This document shows positions 18,247-27,596 of a stretch of DNA of 64,000 nt, piece after piece. Source of the stretch: Paeniglutamicibacter sulfureus (GTDB taxonomy: Bacteria; Actinomycetota; Actinomycetes; Actinomycetales; Micrococcaceae); the NCBI RefSeq assembly GCF_030512175.1, contig NZ_JAULBL010000001.1, positions 434,001 through 498,000 of the forward strand. Direction: 5' to 3'. The position numbers and the translations under genes are program-made. Within the stretch, counting starts at the first letter, position 1. Every line of letters begins with the position of its first letter. The notes under the pieces are model-generated. The model was given only the letters and a program-made list of their open reading frames with translations. It did no database searches and was not told the origin of the DNA.

Positions 18247-19929
18247 CTACCGCTGGCGCTGTACCCGCTTCTCGTCCCAGACCGGTTCCGCTGACTCGTA
18301 GACCTTTCCATCGGAACCGAAGACCAGGAACCGGTCGAATGACCTGGCAAACCAGCGGTCGTGGGTCACCGCCAGCACGGTACCGACGAACGATTCGATG
18401 GCCCTCTCCAGCGCCTCCCCCGAATGCAGGTCAAGGTTGTCGGTCGGCTCGTCAAGCAGCAGCAAGGTTGCCCCGGAAAGCTGCAACAGAAGGATCTGGA
18501 ATCGTGCCTGCTGTCCGCCGGAGAGGGAATCGTATTTCTGCTCCGCTTGGCCGGCCAGGCCGTAACCGTCAAGCGCTCCGGAGGCCGCTTCCCTGGCCAT
18601 GCCCGAGCGGTGTTCGTCGCCTCGATGCAGGATGTCCAGCAACGTCCTGCCCAGGAGGTCGGGTCGGCTGTGGGTCTGGGCAAAGAACCCGGGACGGATG
18701 CGTGCCCCAAGCTTCACCGTTCCGTTGTGCGGGACCTCGGCAATCTCGACCTCCGAGACCGGCAGGTGTTCGCGTTCCGGGTCGGTTCCGCCCGAGGCCA
18801 ACAGCCGCAGGAAGTGGGACTTGCCCGAACCGTTCGAGCCCAGGATCGCCACGCGGTCCCCGAACCAGATCTCGTTGCTGAAGGGTTTCATCAGCCCGGT
18901 GAGCTCAAGCTTCTCAGCGACAATGGCGCGCTTGGCCGTTCGCCCGCCCTTGAGCCGCATGTTGACGTTTTGTTCAAGAGGGATGGCCTGGGGCGGACCG
19001 GCCTCGAGAAACTTGGCAAGGCGCGTTTGGGCGGCGTGGTACCGGTTGGCCATGTCCGAGCGGAAGGCGGCCTTGTTCTTGTACATGTTCACCAGCTCCT
19101 TGAGCTTGGCGTGCTCCTCGTCCCACCGCTTGCGCAGTTCCTCGAAGCGTTCGTTGCGTTCGCGCCGTGCGTCGACGTAGGAACCGAACGCGCCGCCGTG
19201 GATCCAGGCCGTGGCGCCGGAGTGGCCGGGTTCGAGGGTGACGATGCGGTTGGCTGCGTTGTTCAGCAGTTCGCGGTCGTGACTGATGAACAGGACGGTC
19301 TTCGGCGAGGCGTTGAGCCTGGCTTCGAGCCAGCGCTTGCCCGGGACGTCGAGGTAGTTATCGGGCTCGTCAAGCAGCAACAGCTCGTCAGGGCCTTCGA
19401 AGAGGGCCTCAAGGACCAGCCGCTTTTGCTCGCCGCCGGAAAGTGTTGATGCCAGGCGGTGGGCGGCACGGTCGAAGGGCACGCCGAGCGCCGCCATGCA
19501 GACCTTGTCCCACGCGGTTTCCAGTTCGTAGCCGCCGGCATCTCCCCAGTCGATGATGGCCTGGGCATAGCGCATCTGGATTTTCTCGTCGTCGGATTCC
19601 ATCATGAGCAGCTCGGTTTCATCCACGGCCTTCGCAGCTGCCGCCAGGTCCGCCGAAGCCGTGGAAACCAGCAAGTCGCGCACGGTGGACTCGTCGCGCA
19701 CCTGGCCAACAAACTGCCGCATGATGCCCATGCCCCCGGATCGACTGACAGCACCCTCATCCGATTTCAGGTCCCCGGCAATGATCTTGAAGAGCGTCGT
19801 CTTTCCCGCGCCGTTGGGGCCGATCAGAGCGGTCTTTGATCCCGAGGTGACCTTGAAGGTCACGCCACCCAGGAGTTGGGTTCCGTCGGAGAGGAAGTAA
19901 TGGATGTCGGATACGTCGATATGAGCCAC
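18247..19929 (-). CDS. ABC-F family ATPase
   Basis: A 560-residue soluble protein with two ABC domains and no membrane segment. Domain 1 has Walker A GPNGAGKTTLFK (about 37), signature LSGGEQKRLV and Walker B LLLLDEPDNYLD. Domain 2 has GSNGSGKSHFLRLL (about 350), LSGGQQARF and LLLLDEPTDNLD. The linker is charged and helical (ERNERFEELRKRWDEEHAK). ABC-F proteins bind the ribosomal E site and act in translation or antibiotic protection; the subfamily cannot be fixed here. The start is GTG. Confidence 0.94.
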   Translation of the reverse strand: MAHIDVSDIHYFLSDGTQLLGGVTFKVTSGSKTALIGPNGAGKTTLFKIIAGDLKSDEGAVSRSGGMGIMRQFVGQVRDESTVRDLLVSTASADLAAAAKAVDETELLMMESDDEKIQMRYAQAIIDWGDAGGYELETAWDKVCMAALGVPFDRAAHRLASTLSGGEQKRLVLEALFEGPDELLLLDEPDNYLDVPGKRWLEARLNASPKTVLFISHDRELLNNAANRIVTLEPGHSGATAWIHGGAFGSYVDARRERNERFEELRKRWDEEHAKLKELVNMYKNKAAFRSDMANRYHAAQTRLAKFLEAGPPQAIPLEQNVNMRLKGGRTAKRAIVAEKLELTGLMKPFSNEIWFGDRVAILGSNGSGKSHFLRLLASGGTDPEREHLPVSEVEIAEVPHNGTVKLGARIRPGFFAQTHSRPDLLGRTLLDILHRGDEHRSGMAREAASGALDGYGLAGQAEQKYDSLSGGQQARFQILLLQLSGATLLLLDEPTDNLDLHSGEALERAIESFVGTVLAVTHDRWFARSFDRFLVFGSDGKVYESAEPVWDEKRVQRQR

Positions 19930-20131
19930 CTTCCCATCCTACTGATGTCCCGGCCTGGAGCCCCACCGGGGGCACCCCGAGACCCCGGCAAGGTCCCCCG
20001 GTGTAGTCCAGCGTGTTCCCCGTAGTCGTGCACTGGGCGGATGCCGGCCACTTGTACCCGGTGTCGCGCACCGAACTTTGTCGAATCCGTGGCGCGAGTT
20101 GTCAGTGAAGTCGCGAACCGGTTGCGGCCGG

Positions 20132-21556
20132 TTATTGAAGTTCGAGCGGACCGAACTCCAGCTGCCGCCTATCGCGCACCCAATGGGCTCCGGTGTCCCT
20201 GCGCTGGGCATCGGTCGCGAAACGATAGCGATAGGTCAGTACTCGGATGAAGCGCGGCTTCCTGCCGGAAAACGGGACATGGCCCAACAGTGCCAGAGTC
20301 CGGGCATCGGCCTCCAGCAACCTGACCACGAGCGCATGGAACCAGCGCTGGTTCAAGGATCCCAGCGGCAGGAACCACATCATCCAGTCCAAGCGCAGAT
20401 GATAGGGCGCGAATTGGCGCGGTCTCTTGGAAACGTCCCCCGGTTTCCCCTTGAACCCATACTCTAGCCAGGTGGCCTCGACAGGTGATTCGTCCTCGGT
20501 GCCCTCGATGACGACTTCGATCCGCTCCCTGGTGACCGAGCCGAAGGCACCGTAGGCGTTTCCCAATTGCCATCGGTTGAAGGCCGCATTCATGCGCTGA
20601 TCGGATGAGAACAGGTTGCGCAGCGCTGGAACGGAGAGCACGGCCAACAGCAGCGTGCCGATCAGCACGATCACGGTCCACCAGATGGGTGCCTCCGCTC
20701 GCGCGCTGCTTTCGGGTGGCAGCCAGGGGAAGAGCCGTCGCAGCACCGGGTCGCTGACCCGGCAGAAAGCCAGCACGATGGTGATCCAGTTCAGCCACGC
20801 GAAGTTGCCGGTGGCCACCAGCCACAGCTGGGTGGCAATGATGATGCCCGCCGCGATGGAGGCCAGTGACTGGGGCGCAAACAGCAGGAACGGGATCGCC
20901 AGTTGGGCGCCGTGGTTGCCCGCCGCCTCGCAGCGGTGCCACCATTTTGGGGCCAGGTGGGCCCGGCGGCTGAACGGCCCGGGCATCGGCTGTGTTTGGT
21001 GGTGGTAGTACATGGCCGTGAGGTTTCTCCAGGCCGGGTCCCCACGCCACTTGATCATGCCCGCTCCAAACTCCAGCCGGAACACCAGCCAGGCGATCAG
21101 CAACAGAATGGTTAGCGGTGGCGGGACCTGCCGGGAACCGAGCAGGCCCACCGTGAACCCGGCCTCCAATAGCAGCATTTCCCAGCCAAAACCGTAGAAA
21201 ATCTGCCCCACGTTCACGATCGACATGTACAAGCCCCAGAGGGCAAGGAAGGCGAAAAGCGGCAGCCACGGAGGTCCAGCCTGGGGAAGCCCGACCACCA
21301 GTACCCCGGAAATGGCACACCCTGCGGCGCACACCGCCACCAGTTTCCGGTCCGAGTACCCGATCCTGCTAAATATCGTAGGACGGGGGGCGCCGGGTCC
21401 GCCAAGCAGCCGGGGCGCGGGCAGCAGGCCGCGTTCGCCGGCAAGGGCCCGGAACTGGTTCAGGGTGGAAATGAAGGCAATCAGGTAGATCAGCGCAACC
21501 CCGCGTTGCAGGATTTCGCGGGCCATGCCGTAGTCGTACGCCGCCAGCCATTCCAT
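20132..21556 (-). CDS. Lipase maturation factor (LMF1) family membrane protein
   Basis: The 474-residue protein has about eight hydrophobic segments and the LMF family core: LVFRLEFGAGMIKWRGD, WRNLTAMYYHHQTQPMPGP, and FAPYHLRLDWMMWFLPLG near the C-terminus. In vertebrates LMF1 helps fold lipases in the ER. Bacterial members are widespread but their role is not established. It lies between an ABC-F gene and the second tRNA-Asn with about 200 bases to the former. Confidence 0.88.
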   Translation of the reverse strand: MEWLAAYDYGMAREILQRGVALIYLIAFISTLNQFRALAGERGLLPAPRLLGGPGAPRPTIFSRIGYSDRKLVAVCAAGCAISGVLVVGLPQAGPPWLPLFAFLALWGLYMSIVNVGQIFYGFGWEMLLLEAGFTVGLLGSRQVPPPLTILLLIAWLVFRLEFGAGMIKWRGDPAWRNLTAMYYHHQTQPMPGPFSRRAHLAPKWWHRCEAAGNHGAQLAIPFLLFAPQSLASIAAGIIIATQLWLVATGNFAWLNWITIVLAFCRVSDPVLRRLFPWLPPESSARAEAPIWWTVIVLIGTLLLAVLSVPALRNLFSSDQRMNAAFNRWQLGNAYGAFGSVTRERIEVVIEGTEDESPVEATWLEYGFKGKPGDVSKRPRQFAPYHLRLDWMMWFLPLGSLNQRWFHALVVRLLEADARTLALLGHVPFSGRKPRFIRVLTYRYRFATDAQRRDTGAHWVRDRRQLEFGPLELQ

Positions 21557-21745
21557 GGCATCAGCTTAGATTCATCGGGACACGGCGGCCATGCCCTGCC
21601 AACGGGGCCATAGGCGAGAAGCGCGTGCCTGTCTGCTTGCCAGACTGAGCGGGGCCAAATCCGGTGCAACGCACTGGGTCGTTATCCCCGTCAACGCCGC
21701 CTTGGAGTGTCCTCAATGGCACCCTCCCGCCCTGGTGGGTTAACG

Positions 21746-21789
21746 CAAAAGAATCCGCATTTTCTGTGACGAAAATACGGATTCTTTTG
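21746..21789 (-). terminator. Terminator after the second tRNA-Asn
   Basis: A near-perfect 19-bp AT-rich stem (CAAAAGAATCCGCATTTTC with GAAAATACGGATTCTTTTG) lies 6 bases past the tRNA 3' end. The rest of 21557-21745 shows no gene. Confidence 0.85.
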
Positions 21790-21795
21790 TTTTGG

Positions 21796-21868
21796 CTCCT
21801 CCGACTGGACTTGAACCAGTAACCCTTCGATTAACAGTCGAATGCTCTGCCAATTGAGCTACGGAGGA
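21796..21868 (-). tRNA. tRNA-Asn (GTT), copy 2
   Basis: Same cloverleaf and anticodon GTT as the copy at 18085-18157; the tRNA bodies are identical. The flanking sequences differ apart from a few bases. Confidence 0.96.
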
Positions 21869-21935
21869 ATGCAACGAGAAATACTCTACACAAGGTTTCG
21901 GGAAAACAAAAATCGTCGCCCACACCCGGCTGCAA

Positions 21936-23813
21936 CTAGTCCTGGCGCAGTGCCCTGCGGCGCAATTCCAGCTCCAACAGCTCGCGATTGATGCGCTGGA
22001 AGCCCTCCGGATCCCCCGCGGGATCCATACGTTGCAGCTCACCCATCTTCTCCGCCTTCAAGTGTGTGATTTGCAGCTCAAAGAGACGATTGATGATGTC
22101 ATTGCAATAGCGCAGCAATGCCTCGCTGGTGCTTGCAGGCAACGGAGTCACTGCCAGTTCGGAGACAAATGATCGCAAGGGTTCCGGGACTTCCTGCCGG
22201 ATGGCCTCGACCCATTGCGACGGGGTGGCACCTGCCATTCCGGCAGCGCGCACGGCATCGTGCACCGCGGCATGGGCAGGGGCCATGAAGCGGGCGTCAT
22301 AGAACGCCTGCCATTGCTCCGGTGTCAACTGCGCCGGCTGCTGCAGCACGACTTCCAGTGCCTCGCGTTCCATCCGGGATACCGGATCGCGCGGATCGGG
22401 TCGGGAGTAGACCGGGGCGGCAGGTTGCTCCGGTGCCGCATGGCCGGCGCTTCCGCGGACCGGTTCCTCCGCCTTGGGCATCCGGTTGCGTCGCACCGAG
22501 GCCCCCACGGCCCGGTTGACGTCCTCCATGTCCATGCCGAGCCAACCGGCAAGTTCACGTGCGTAGGCCGGGCGAATGGCCGAATCACGGATCTCGGCAA
22601 CAATCGGGGCACTGACGCGCAGCGCCTGCACCCGGCCCTCGACGGTATTCAGGTTGTAGTTCTTCAATCCCGCCTTGATGGCGAATTCGAAGAGCGGGCG
22701 CTTGGAATCGATGAGTTCGCGCACCGCCTCCGGGCCGCGCTTCTGCCGCAGGTCGCACGGGTCCGCTCCGGTCGGCTCGACGGCGACGTAGGTCTGGGCG
22801 ATGAATTTCTGGTCTTCCTCGAAGGCGCGCAGGGCGGCCTTCTGGCCGGCGGCGTCGCCGTCGAAGGTGAAGACCACTTCGCCGCCGGATCCGTCGTCAC
22901 GCAAGAGCCGCCGGGCAATCTTGATGTGGTCGGTGCCAAAGGCGGTGCCGCAGGTGGCAACCGCGGTGCCGATGCCCGAAAGATGGCAGGCCATCACGTC
23001 GGTGTAGCCCTCGACCACGACCAATTGGCGGGTCTTGGTAATTTCCTTCTTGGCCAAGTCGACACCGTAGAGGACCTGGGACTTCTTGTAGAGCTGGGTT
23101 TCGGGGGTGTTGAGGTACTTGGGCCCCTGGTCGTCCTCGTAGAGCTTGCGCGCTCCGAAGCCGATGGTGGCTCCGGTGAGATCGCGGATGGGCCAGATCA
23201 GGCGACCGCGGAACCTGTCGTAGATGCCACGGTTGCCCTCGGAAAAGATGCCGGTGAGCTTGAGTTCCTCGTCCTGGAAGCCACGCCCACGCAGGTGCTT
23301 GAGCAGCGCGTCCCAGCCCTGGGGCGCGTAGCCGACGCCGAAGTGCGCTGCGGCCTCCGCGTCGAAGTCGCGTTCGGACAGGAATTTCTGCCCGGCCGCG
23401 GCTCCGGGGGTGGTGAGTTGTTCGCGGAAGAACTCCTCGGAGATCTTGTGGGCGTCGAGCAGTCGCTGGCGGCGGCCGGTTTCCTCGCGGCGCGGGCCGG
23501 TGCCCCCGTCCTCGTAGTGCAGTTCGATGCCGACGCGGCCGGCCAACTGCTCCACGGTCTCGGAGAAGGTGCCGTGGTTCATCTTCTGCAGGAAGGCGAT
23601 CACGTCGCCGGACTCGCCGCAGCCGAAGCAGTGGAAGGAACCGACCTGGGGGCGCACGTGGAAAGACGGGGAACGCTCGTCGTGGAAGGGGCACAGGCCC
23701 TTCCAGGAGCCGACACCGGCGGACTTCAGCGTCACATATCCGTCGATGACTTCCTTGATGTCCGTGCGGTTGCGGACTTCGTCGATATCTTCACGCTTAA
23801 TCAGGCCTGCCAT
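21936..23813 (-). CDS. dnaG: DNA primase
   Basis: DnaG makes RNA primers at the replication fork. The 625-residue protein has the N-terminal CHC2 zinc finger (CPFHDERSPSFHV and FHCFGCGESGD, about 41-67), the TOPRIM core with VVVEGYTDVMACH and FTFDGDAAGQKAALRAF, and a C-terminal helicase-binding region ending ELELRRRALRQD. Length and order are standard. It lies next to the dGTPase-like gene as in related actinobacteria. Confidence 0.98.
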   Translation of the reverse strand: MAGLIKREDIDEVRNRTDIKEVIDGYVTLKSAGVGSWKGLCPFHDERSPSFHVRPQVGSFHCFGCGESGDVIAFLQKMNHGTFSETVEQLAGRVGIELHYEDGGTGPRREETGRRQRLLDAHKISEEFFREQLTTPGAAAGQKFLSERDFDAEAAAHFGVGYAPQGWDALLKHLRGRGFQDEELKLTGIFSEGNRGIYDRFRGRLIWPIRDLTGATIGFGARKLYEDDQGPKYLNTPETQLYKKSQVLYGVDLAKKEITKTRQLVVVEGYTDVMACHLSGIGTAVATCGTAFGTDHIKIARRLLRDDGSGGEVVFTFDGDAAGQKAALRAFEEDQKFIAQTYVAVEPTGADPCDLRQKRGPEAVRELIDSKRPLFEFAIKAGLKNYNLNTVEGRVQALRVSAPIVAEIRDSAIRPAYARELAGWLGMDMEDVNRAVGASVRRNRMPKAEEPVRGSAGHAAPEQPAAPVYSRPDPRDPVSRMEREALEVVLQQPAQLTPEQWQAFYDARFMAPAHAAVHDAVRAAGMAGATPSQWVEAIRQEVPEPLRSFVSELAVTPLPASTSEALLRYCNDIINRLFELQITHLKAEKMGELQRMDPAGDPEGFQRINRELLELELRRRALRQD

Positions 23814-23885
23814 ACACCCAGTCTAGTGACGATTCGAGGATGGAATGCGCCGTTCCGCTGCGGGCTGTGGATCGGGCTTGCCGGC

Positions 23886-25169
23886 CTAGAAGAGCCGTTC
23901 GTTGAAGCTCTTGCCCAACACCAGGGTGGCGTGCCATTCGATGGCCGAGGCGTCGGTGAGCGAGGCCACCTGGTCGATGACTACGCGCAGCCGGCCCGCG
24001 TCGTCGGCGGCGTCGCGCCAGTCGGCCGCGAAGAGCGGCTCGAGGTACTTGTCCCCGGTCTCGGCCAGGAGGGCCACCAGCTCGGTGAGGATTTCGCTTT
24101 GCCGCGCATAGATGGGCTTGCGTTCGTCGCTGGTCATCACATAGGCGGTGGCCAGGCCCTTCATCGCGGCGATCTCGTGTTCGGTGGATTCGGGGACGAT
24201 GAGCGCGGCGTTGAAGCGGGTCAGCTCCCCCGGCCCGAACTGCTCGCGGGTGGCGTCGATGGCCGACTGGCAGAAGCGCCCGATGAACTGGCTGGTCATG
24301 TCCTTCAGTGCCGCCATGGAACGGCGCGAGCCATCGGCGTGCGGCACCCATTCATTGGTGGCCTCGAGCCGGGCGAAGGCGGCATCGATGACGCCGTCCT
24401 CGACGTGCGGCAAATACCATTGCCGGGTGAAGGTGATCGCCCGGGCCCGCTGGTCCTTGTCCTTGATCCAGCGCAGCTGGAAGCGTCCGGCGTTGATGGC
24501 GTCCTCGACGTCGTGCACCGAGTAGGAGATGTCATCGGCCAGGTCCATGACCTGTGCCTCGATGCAGGTTTGCCGAGGTTGGGCGCCGGAGCCGGAGCGC
24601 AGCCAGTCGAAGACCGGGGCATCGTCGACGTACGCCCCGAACTTGGAGGTCTTCTTGCCGTTCTTCTCCGGGGCGTCTTCGCGCAGCCACGGGTACTTGC
24701 ACGCGGCATCCAGCGAGGCGCGGGTGAGGTTCAGCCCGGCGGAGGCACCGGTGTGCCTGAAGGTCTTGGTCTCGATCCGGGTGAGCAGTCGCAGGGTCTG
24801 CGCGTTGCCCTCAAAGCCGCCGATGTCGCCGGCCAGCTCGTTCAGCGCCTTCTCCCCGTTGTGGCCAAAGGGCGGGTGGCCCAGGTCGTGGGCCAGACAG
24901 GCGGTGTCCACCACGTCCGGGTCGCAGCCGAGGGTGGCGCCGAGCTCGCGGCCCACCTGGGCCACTTCGAGGGAGTGGGTCAGCCGGGTGCGGACAAAGT
25001 CGTCGGAGGAGGGCGCCACGACCTGGGTCTTGGCCCCCAGCCGGCGCAGCGCCGAGGAGTGCAGTACCCGGGCGCGGTCGCGCTCAAACGCCGTCCGGTA
25101 CGCCTTCTTGGGCGGTTCGGGTACCCATCGATCCTCGTCCGCCTCGGTGTAGCCGGGAATCTGCAACAT
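23886..25169 (-). CDS. Deoxyguanosinetriphosphate triphosphohydrolase-like HD protein
   Basis: The 427-residue protein belongs to the Dgt-like HD-domain phosphohydrolases, which cleave dNTPs to nucleoside and triphosphate. The HD motif is complete: RTRLTHSLEVAQVGRELG (about 55) and AHDLGHPPFGHNGEKALN (about 84), with a further Asp in ADDISYSVHDVEDA. The start MLQIPGYTEADEDRW has an AAGGAG site; an upstream extension in this frame would run over dusB and is rejected. It starts 8 bases after the dusB stop, so they form one unit. Confidence 0.95.
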   Translation of the reverse strand: MLQIPGYTEADEDRWVPEPPKKAYRTAFERDRARVLHSSALRRLGAKTQVVAPSSDDFVRTRLTHSLEVAQVGRELGATLGCDPDVVDTACLAHDLGHPPFGHNGEKALNELAGDIGGFEGNAQTLRLLTRIETKTFRHTGASAGLNLTRASLDAACKYPWLREDAPEKNGKKTSKFGAYVDDAPVFDWLRSGSGAQPRQTCIEAQVMDLADDISYSVHDVEDAINAGRFQLRWIKDKDQRARAITFTRQWYLPHVEDGVIDAAFARLEATNEWVPHADGSRRSMAALKDMTSQFIGRFCQSAIDATREQFGPGELTRFNAALIVPESTEHEIAAMKGLATAYVMTSDERKPIYARQSEILTELVALLAETGDKYLEPLFAADWRDAADDAGRLRVVIDQVASLTDASAIEWHATLVLGKSFNERLF

Positions 25170-25177
25170 TGGGCTCC

Positions 25178-26374
25178 TTAGCCGCCGGAAACGTCTAGTT
25201 CGGCCGCGGAAATCATGGCCTTGTGCTTCTCGTCCATCTCGCGCGTGGCAAGCCAGCCGTCGGGCAGGTGGGTCTTCTTCGGGGATCCGGCGCGTCCGCG
25301 CTGGCCCTCGGCGTCCTTGCCGGGGTACGGCATGGACAGATCCAGCTGGTCCAGCAGTTCGCGCAGCACCTCGAGGGTGGGCACCTGGGCCAGGGCGGAG
25401 CGGATATCCCCGCCGACCGGGTAGCCCTTGAAGTACCAGGCCATGTGCTTGCGGATGTCGCGCAGGCCCTTGAACTCGTCCTCGAAGTACTCGGTGAGCA
25501 GTTCCGCGTGGCGGTAGACGGTCTCGGCGACCTTGGCCAGGCCCGGGGTGTAGCGCTTGTCGGTGCCCTCGAAGGCTGCCTGCAGGTCCCCGAAGAGCCA
25601 GGGGCGGCCCATGCAGCCGCGGCCCACGACGATGCCGTCGATGCCGGTCTGCTTGACCATGGCCACCGCGTCCTCGGCGCTCCAGATGTCGCCGTTGCCC
25701 AGCACCGGCATGTCCGGGAGGGATTCGCGCAGGCGCGCGATGGCGTCCCAGTCGGCCTTGCCGGAGTAGTACTGGCTGGCGGTGCGCCCGTGCAGGGCGA
25801 CCGCGGCAACGCCGTGGTCTCGGGCGATCTTGCCCGATTCGATGTAGGTGAGGTGGTCCTCGTTGATGCCCTTGCGCATCTTGATGGTCAAGGGCACGTC
25901 CCCGCGGGCGGCCTCGGTGGTGGCCGCCTTGATGATGGAGGTGAACAAGTCGGTCTTCCACGGAAGGGCCGCTCCCCCGCCCTTGCGGGTGACCTTGGGA
26001 ACCGGGCAGCCGAAGTTCAGGTCGATGTGGTCGGCGCGGTCTTCCTCCACGATCAGGCGCACGGCGGCGCCGACGGTCTTGGGATCCACGCCGTAGAGCT
26101 GGACCGAGCGCAGTTCCTCGTCCGGGTCGTGGGAGATGATGCGCATGGACTCGGCATTGCGTTCCACCAGCGCGCGGGAGGTGACCATTTCGGTGACGTA
26201 CACGCCACCACCGTATTCACGGCAAAGCCGGCGGAAGGCCTTGTTGGTGATGCCGGCCATGGGGGCCAGGATCACCGGAGTGTCAATGGTGTGTTTTCCC
26301 AGCTGGAGCGGGGGCAGCTCAAGTTTCGCCGTCGAGGGCGCGCCGGTCTGGGTTACGTCGGAAATTGCAGTCAC
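25178..26374 (-). CDS. dusB: tRNA-dihydrouridine synthase B
   Basis: The FMN enzyme reduces uridine to dihydrouridine in tRNA. Marks are PVILAPMAGITNKAFRRLCR (about 32), the catalytic Cys in NFGCPVPKVTRKGGGAAL (about 118), the HGRTASQYYSGKADW segment and GIDGIVVGRGCMGRPWLF. The length of 398 fits. The start is GTG. The dgt-like gene follows after 8 bases. Confidence 0.95.
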   Translation of the reverse strand: MTAISDVTQTGAPSTAKLELPPLQLGKHTIDTPVILAPMAGITNKAFRRLCREYGGGVYVTEMVTSRALVERNAESMRIISHDPDEELRSVQLYGVDPKTVGAAVRLIVEEDRADHIDLNFGCPVPKVTRKGGGAALPWKTDLFTSIIKAATTEAARGDVPLTIKMRKGINEDHLTYIESGKIARDHGVAAVALHGRTASQYYSGKADWDAIARLRESLPDMPVLGNGDIWSAEDAVAMVKQTGIDGIVVGRGCMGRPWLFGDLQAAFEGTDKRYTPGLAKVAETVYRHAELLTEYFEDEFKGLRDIRKHMAWYFKGYPVGGDIRSALAQVPTLEVLRELLDQLDLSMPYPGKDAEGQRGRAGSPKKTHLPDGWLATREMDEKHKAMISAAELDVSGG

Positions 26375-26503
26375 TAACCCATTCTCTCAAATAGATCCAA
26401 ATCCGTGGGCGCCGGGCGCCAACTTGTGCATCACACCGGGAATAATGGGTGGCCTCGCAAGGCTGTACCCAAAGTACATACGTTTGCATGCAAAGGACAA
26501 GGC

Positions 26504-27517
26504 GTGAAAAAGATCGTTTTCCTGACCTTCGGCCACTCCGGAGGTTCCAGCAACTCCCCGCTGCCCACCGGGGCCGATGCCGTGCGCCAGATGATCGACT
26601 TGGCGGTCGCGGCCGAGGAATCCGGGTTCGACGGGGCCTGGATGCGGGTGCACCACTTCGGCAATTCGCTCTCCAGCCCGTTCCCGCTGCTGGCGGCCAT
26701 GGCGGCGAAGACCACCACGCTCGAGGTCGGCACCGGGGTGATCGACATGCGCTACGAGAACCCGCTCTACATGGCCGAAATGGCCGGGGCCACCGACGCA
26801 ATCAGCAATGGGCGCCTGCAGCTGGGCATCAGCCGTGGTTCGCCCGAATCCGCCCGCGACGGGCAGCACCAGTTCGGCTACGACCTGGAACCGGGGAACA
26901 ACTGGGCGAATGAAACGCGCCGACGGGCGGCTCGCTTTCGCGCAGCCATCGCCGGGGAAGGCATGGCCCACCCGATGCCCGAACGCCACCACGACCAGGA
27001 CCAATTGCTCCCGATCAACCCGGTCTCCCCGGGCCTGGAAAACCGGATCTGGTGGGGTGCCGCGACCATCGAATCGGGGCTGTGGACCGGCGAAGTCGGC
27101 ATGAACCTGCTCTCTTCCACGCTTCTGCTTCAGGACGACGGGCGGCCCTTCCACGTGCTGCAGGCCGACCAGCTGCGCCAATACAAGGAGGCCTATGCCG
27201 CCAGCGGACACAGCACCGGCGGGCTGACCGCGGTGACCCGCAGCGCGTTCCCCATCACCACCGACACGGACGAGATCTACTTCGGGCGCCGCGAGCGCGG
27301 GGACTCCGTGGGCGTGCTGGACGGATCGGTTGCCCGCTCGGGCCCCACCTATGCCGGCTCCCCCGAGGAAGTCGCGCAGCAGTTCTTGGACGACGACGCG
27401 ATCACCGAGGCCGACTACGTGCTCTTCGCCCTGCCGAACCAGCTCGGCGTGGACTACAACGCGCACGTGATGACCGAGATCGCGAACATCGCGCGCGAGC
27501 TGGGCTGGAAGAAGTAG
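26504..27517 (+). CDS. LLM class flavin-dependent oxidoreductase
   Basis: This 337-residue protein is of the bacterial luciferase-like monooxygenase fold: KKIVFLTFGHSGGSSNSPLP at the start, a TIM-barrel pattern with EESGFDGAWMRVHHFG and LEVGTGVIDMRYENPLYMAEM, GRLQLGISRGSPESARDG, and a C-terminal GPTYAGSPEEVAQQ. Such enzymes use reduced FMN or F420; the substrate cannot be told. The GTG start is preceded by AAAGGA. It is divergent from dusB and stands alone, followed by a hairpin. Confidence 0.88.
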   Translation: MKKIVFLTFGHSGGSSNSPLPTGADAVRQMIDLAVAAEESGFDGAWMRVHHFGNSLSSPFPLLAAMAAKTTTLEVGTGVIDMRYENPLYMAEMAGATDAISNGRLQLGISRGSPESARDGQHQFGYDLEPGNNWANETRRRAARFRAAIAGEGMAHPMPERHHDQDQLLPINPVSPGLENRIWWGAATIESGLWTGEVGMNLLSSTLLLQDDGRPFHVLQADQLRQYKEAYAASGHSTGGLTAVTRSAFPITTDTDEIYFGRRERGDSVGVLDGSVARSGPTYAGSPEEVAQQFLDDDAITEADYVLFALPNQLGVDYNAHVMTEIANIARELGWKK

Positions 27518-27535
27518 TCGACCTGTCCCATCCAG

Positions 27536-27575
27536 TTGGCGTCCCGCCCCCCATAGCCGGGGACCGGAACGCCAA
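27536..27575. terminator. Possible bidirectional terminator
   Basis: TTGGCGT at 27536-27542 pairs with ACGCCAA at 27569-27575 around a GC-rich inner pairing, between two converging genes. No T run is present. Confidence 0.5.
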
Positions 27576-27596
27576 GCGCACTCCTGATTCGAAGGC

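Noticed and set aside
22215-25181. Very long plus-strand open frame opposite dnaG and the dGTPase-like gene
   Set aside because: It is the antisense shadow of two highly conserved genes in GC-rich DNA, and the product has no recognisable domain.
23886-25961. Fusion of the dGTPase-like protein with an N-terminal extension over dusB
   Set aside because: The extension is the wrong frame of dusB; the start at 25169 has a strong ribosome site.
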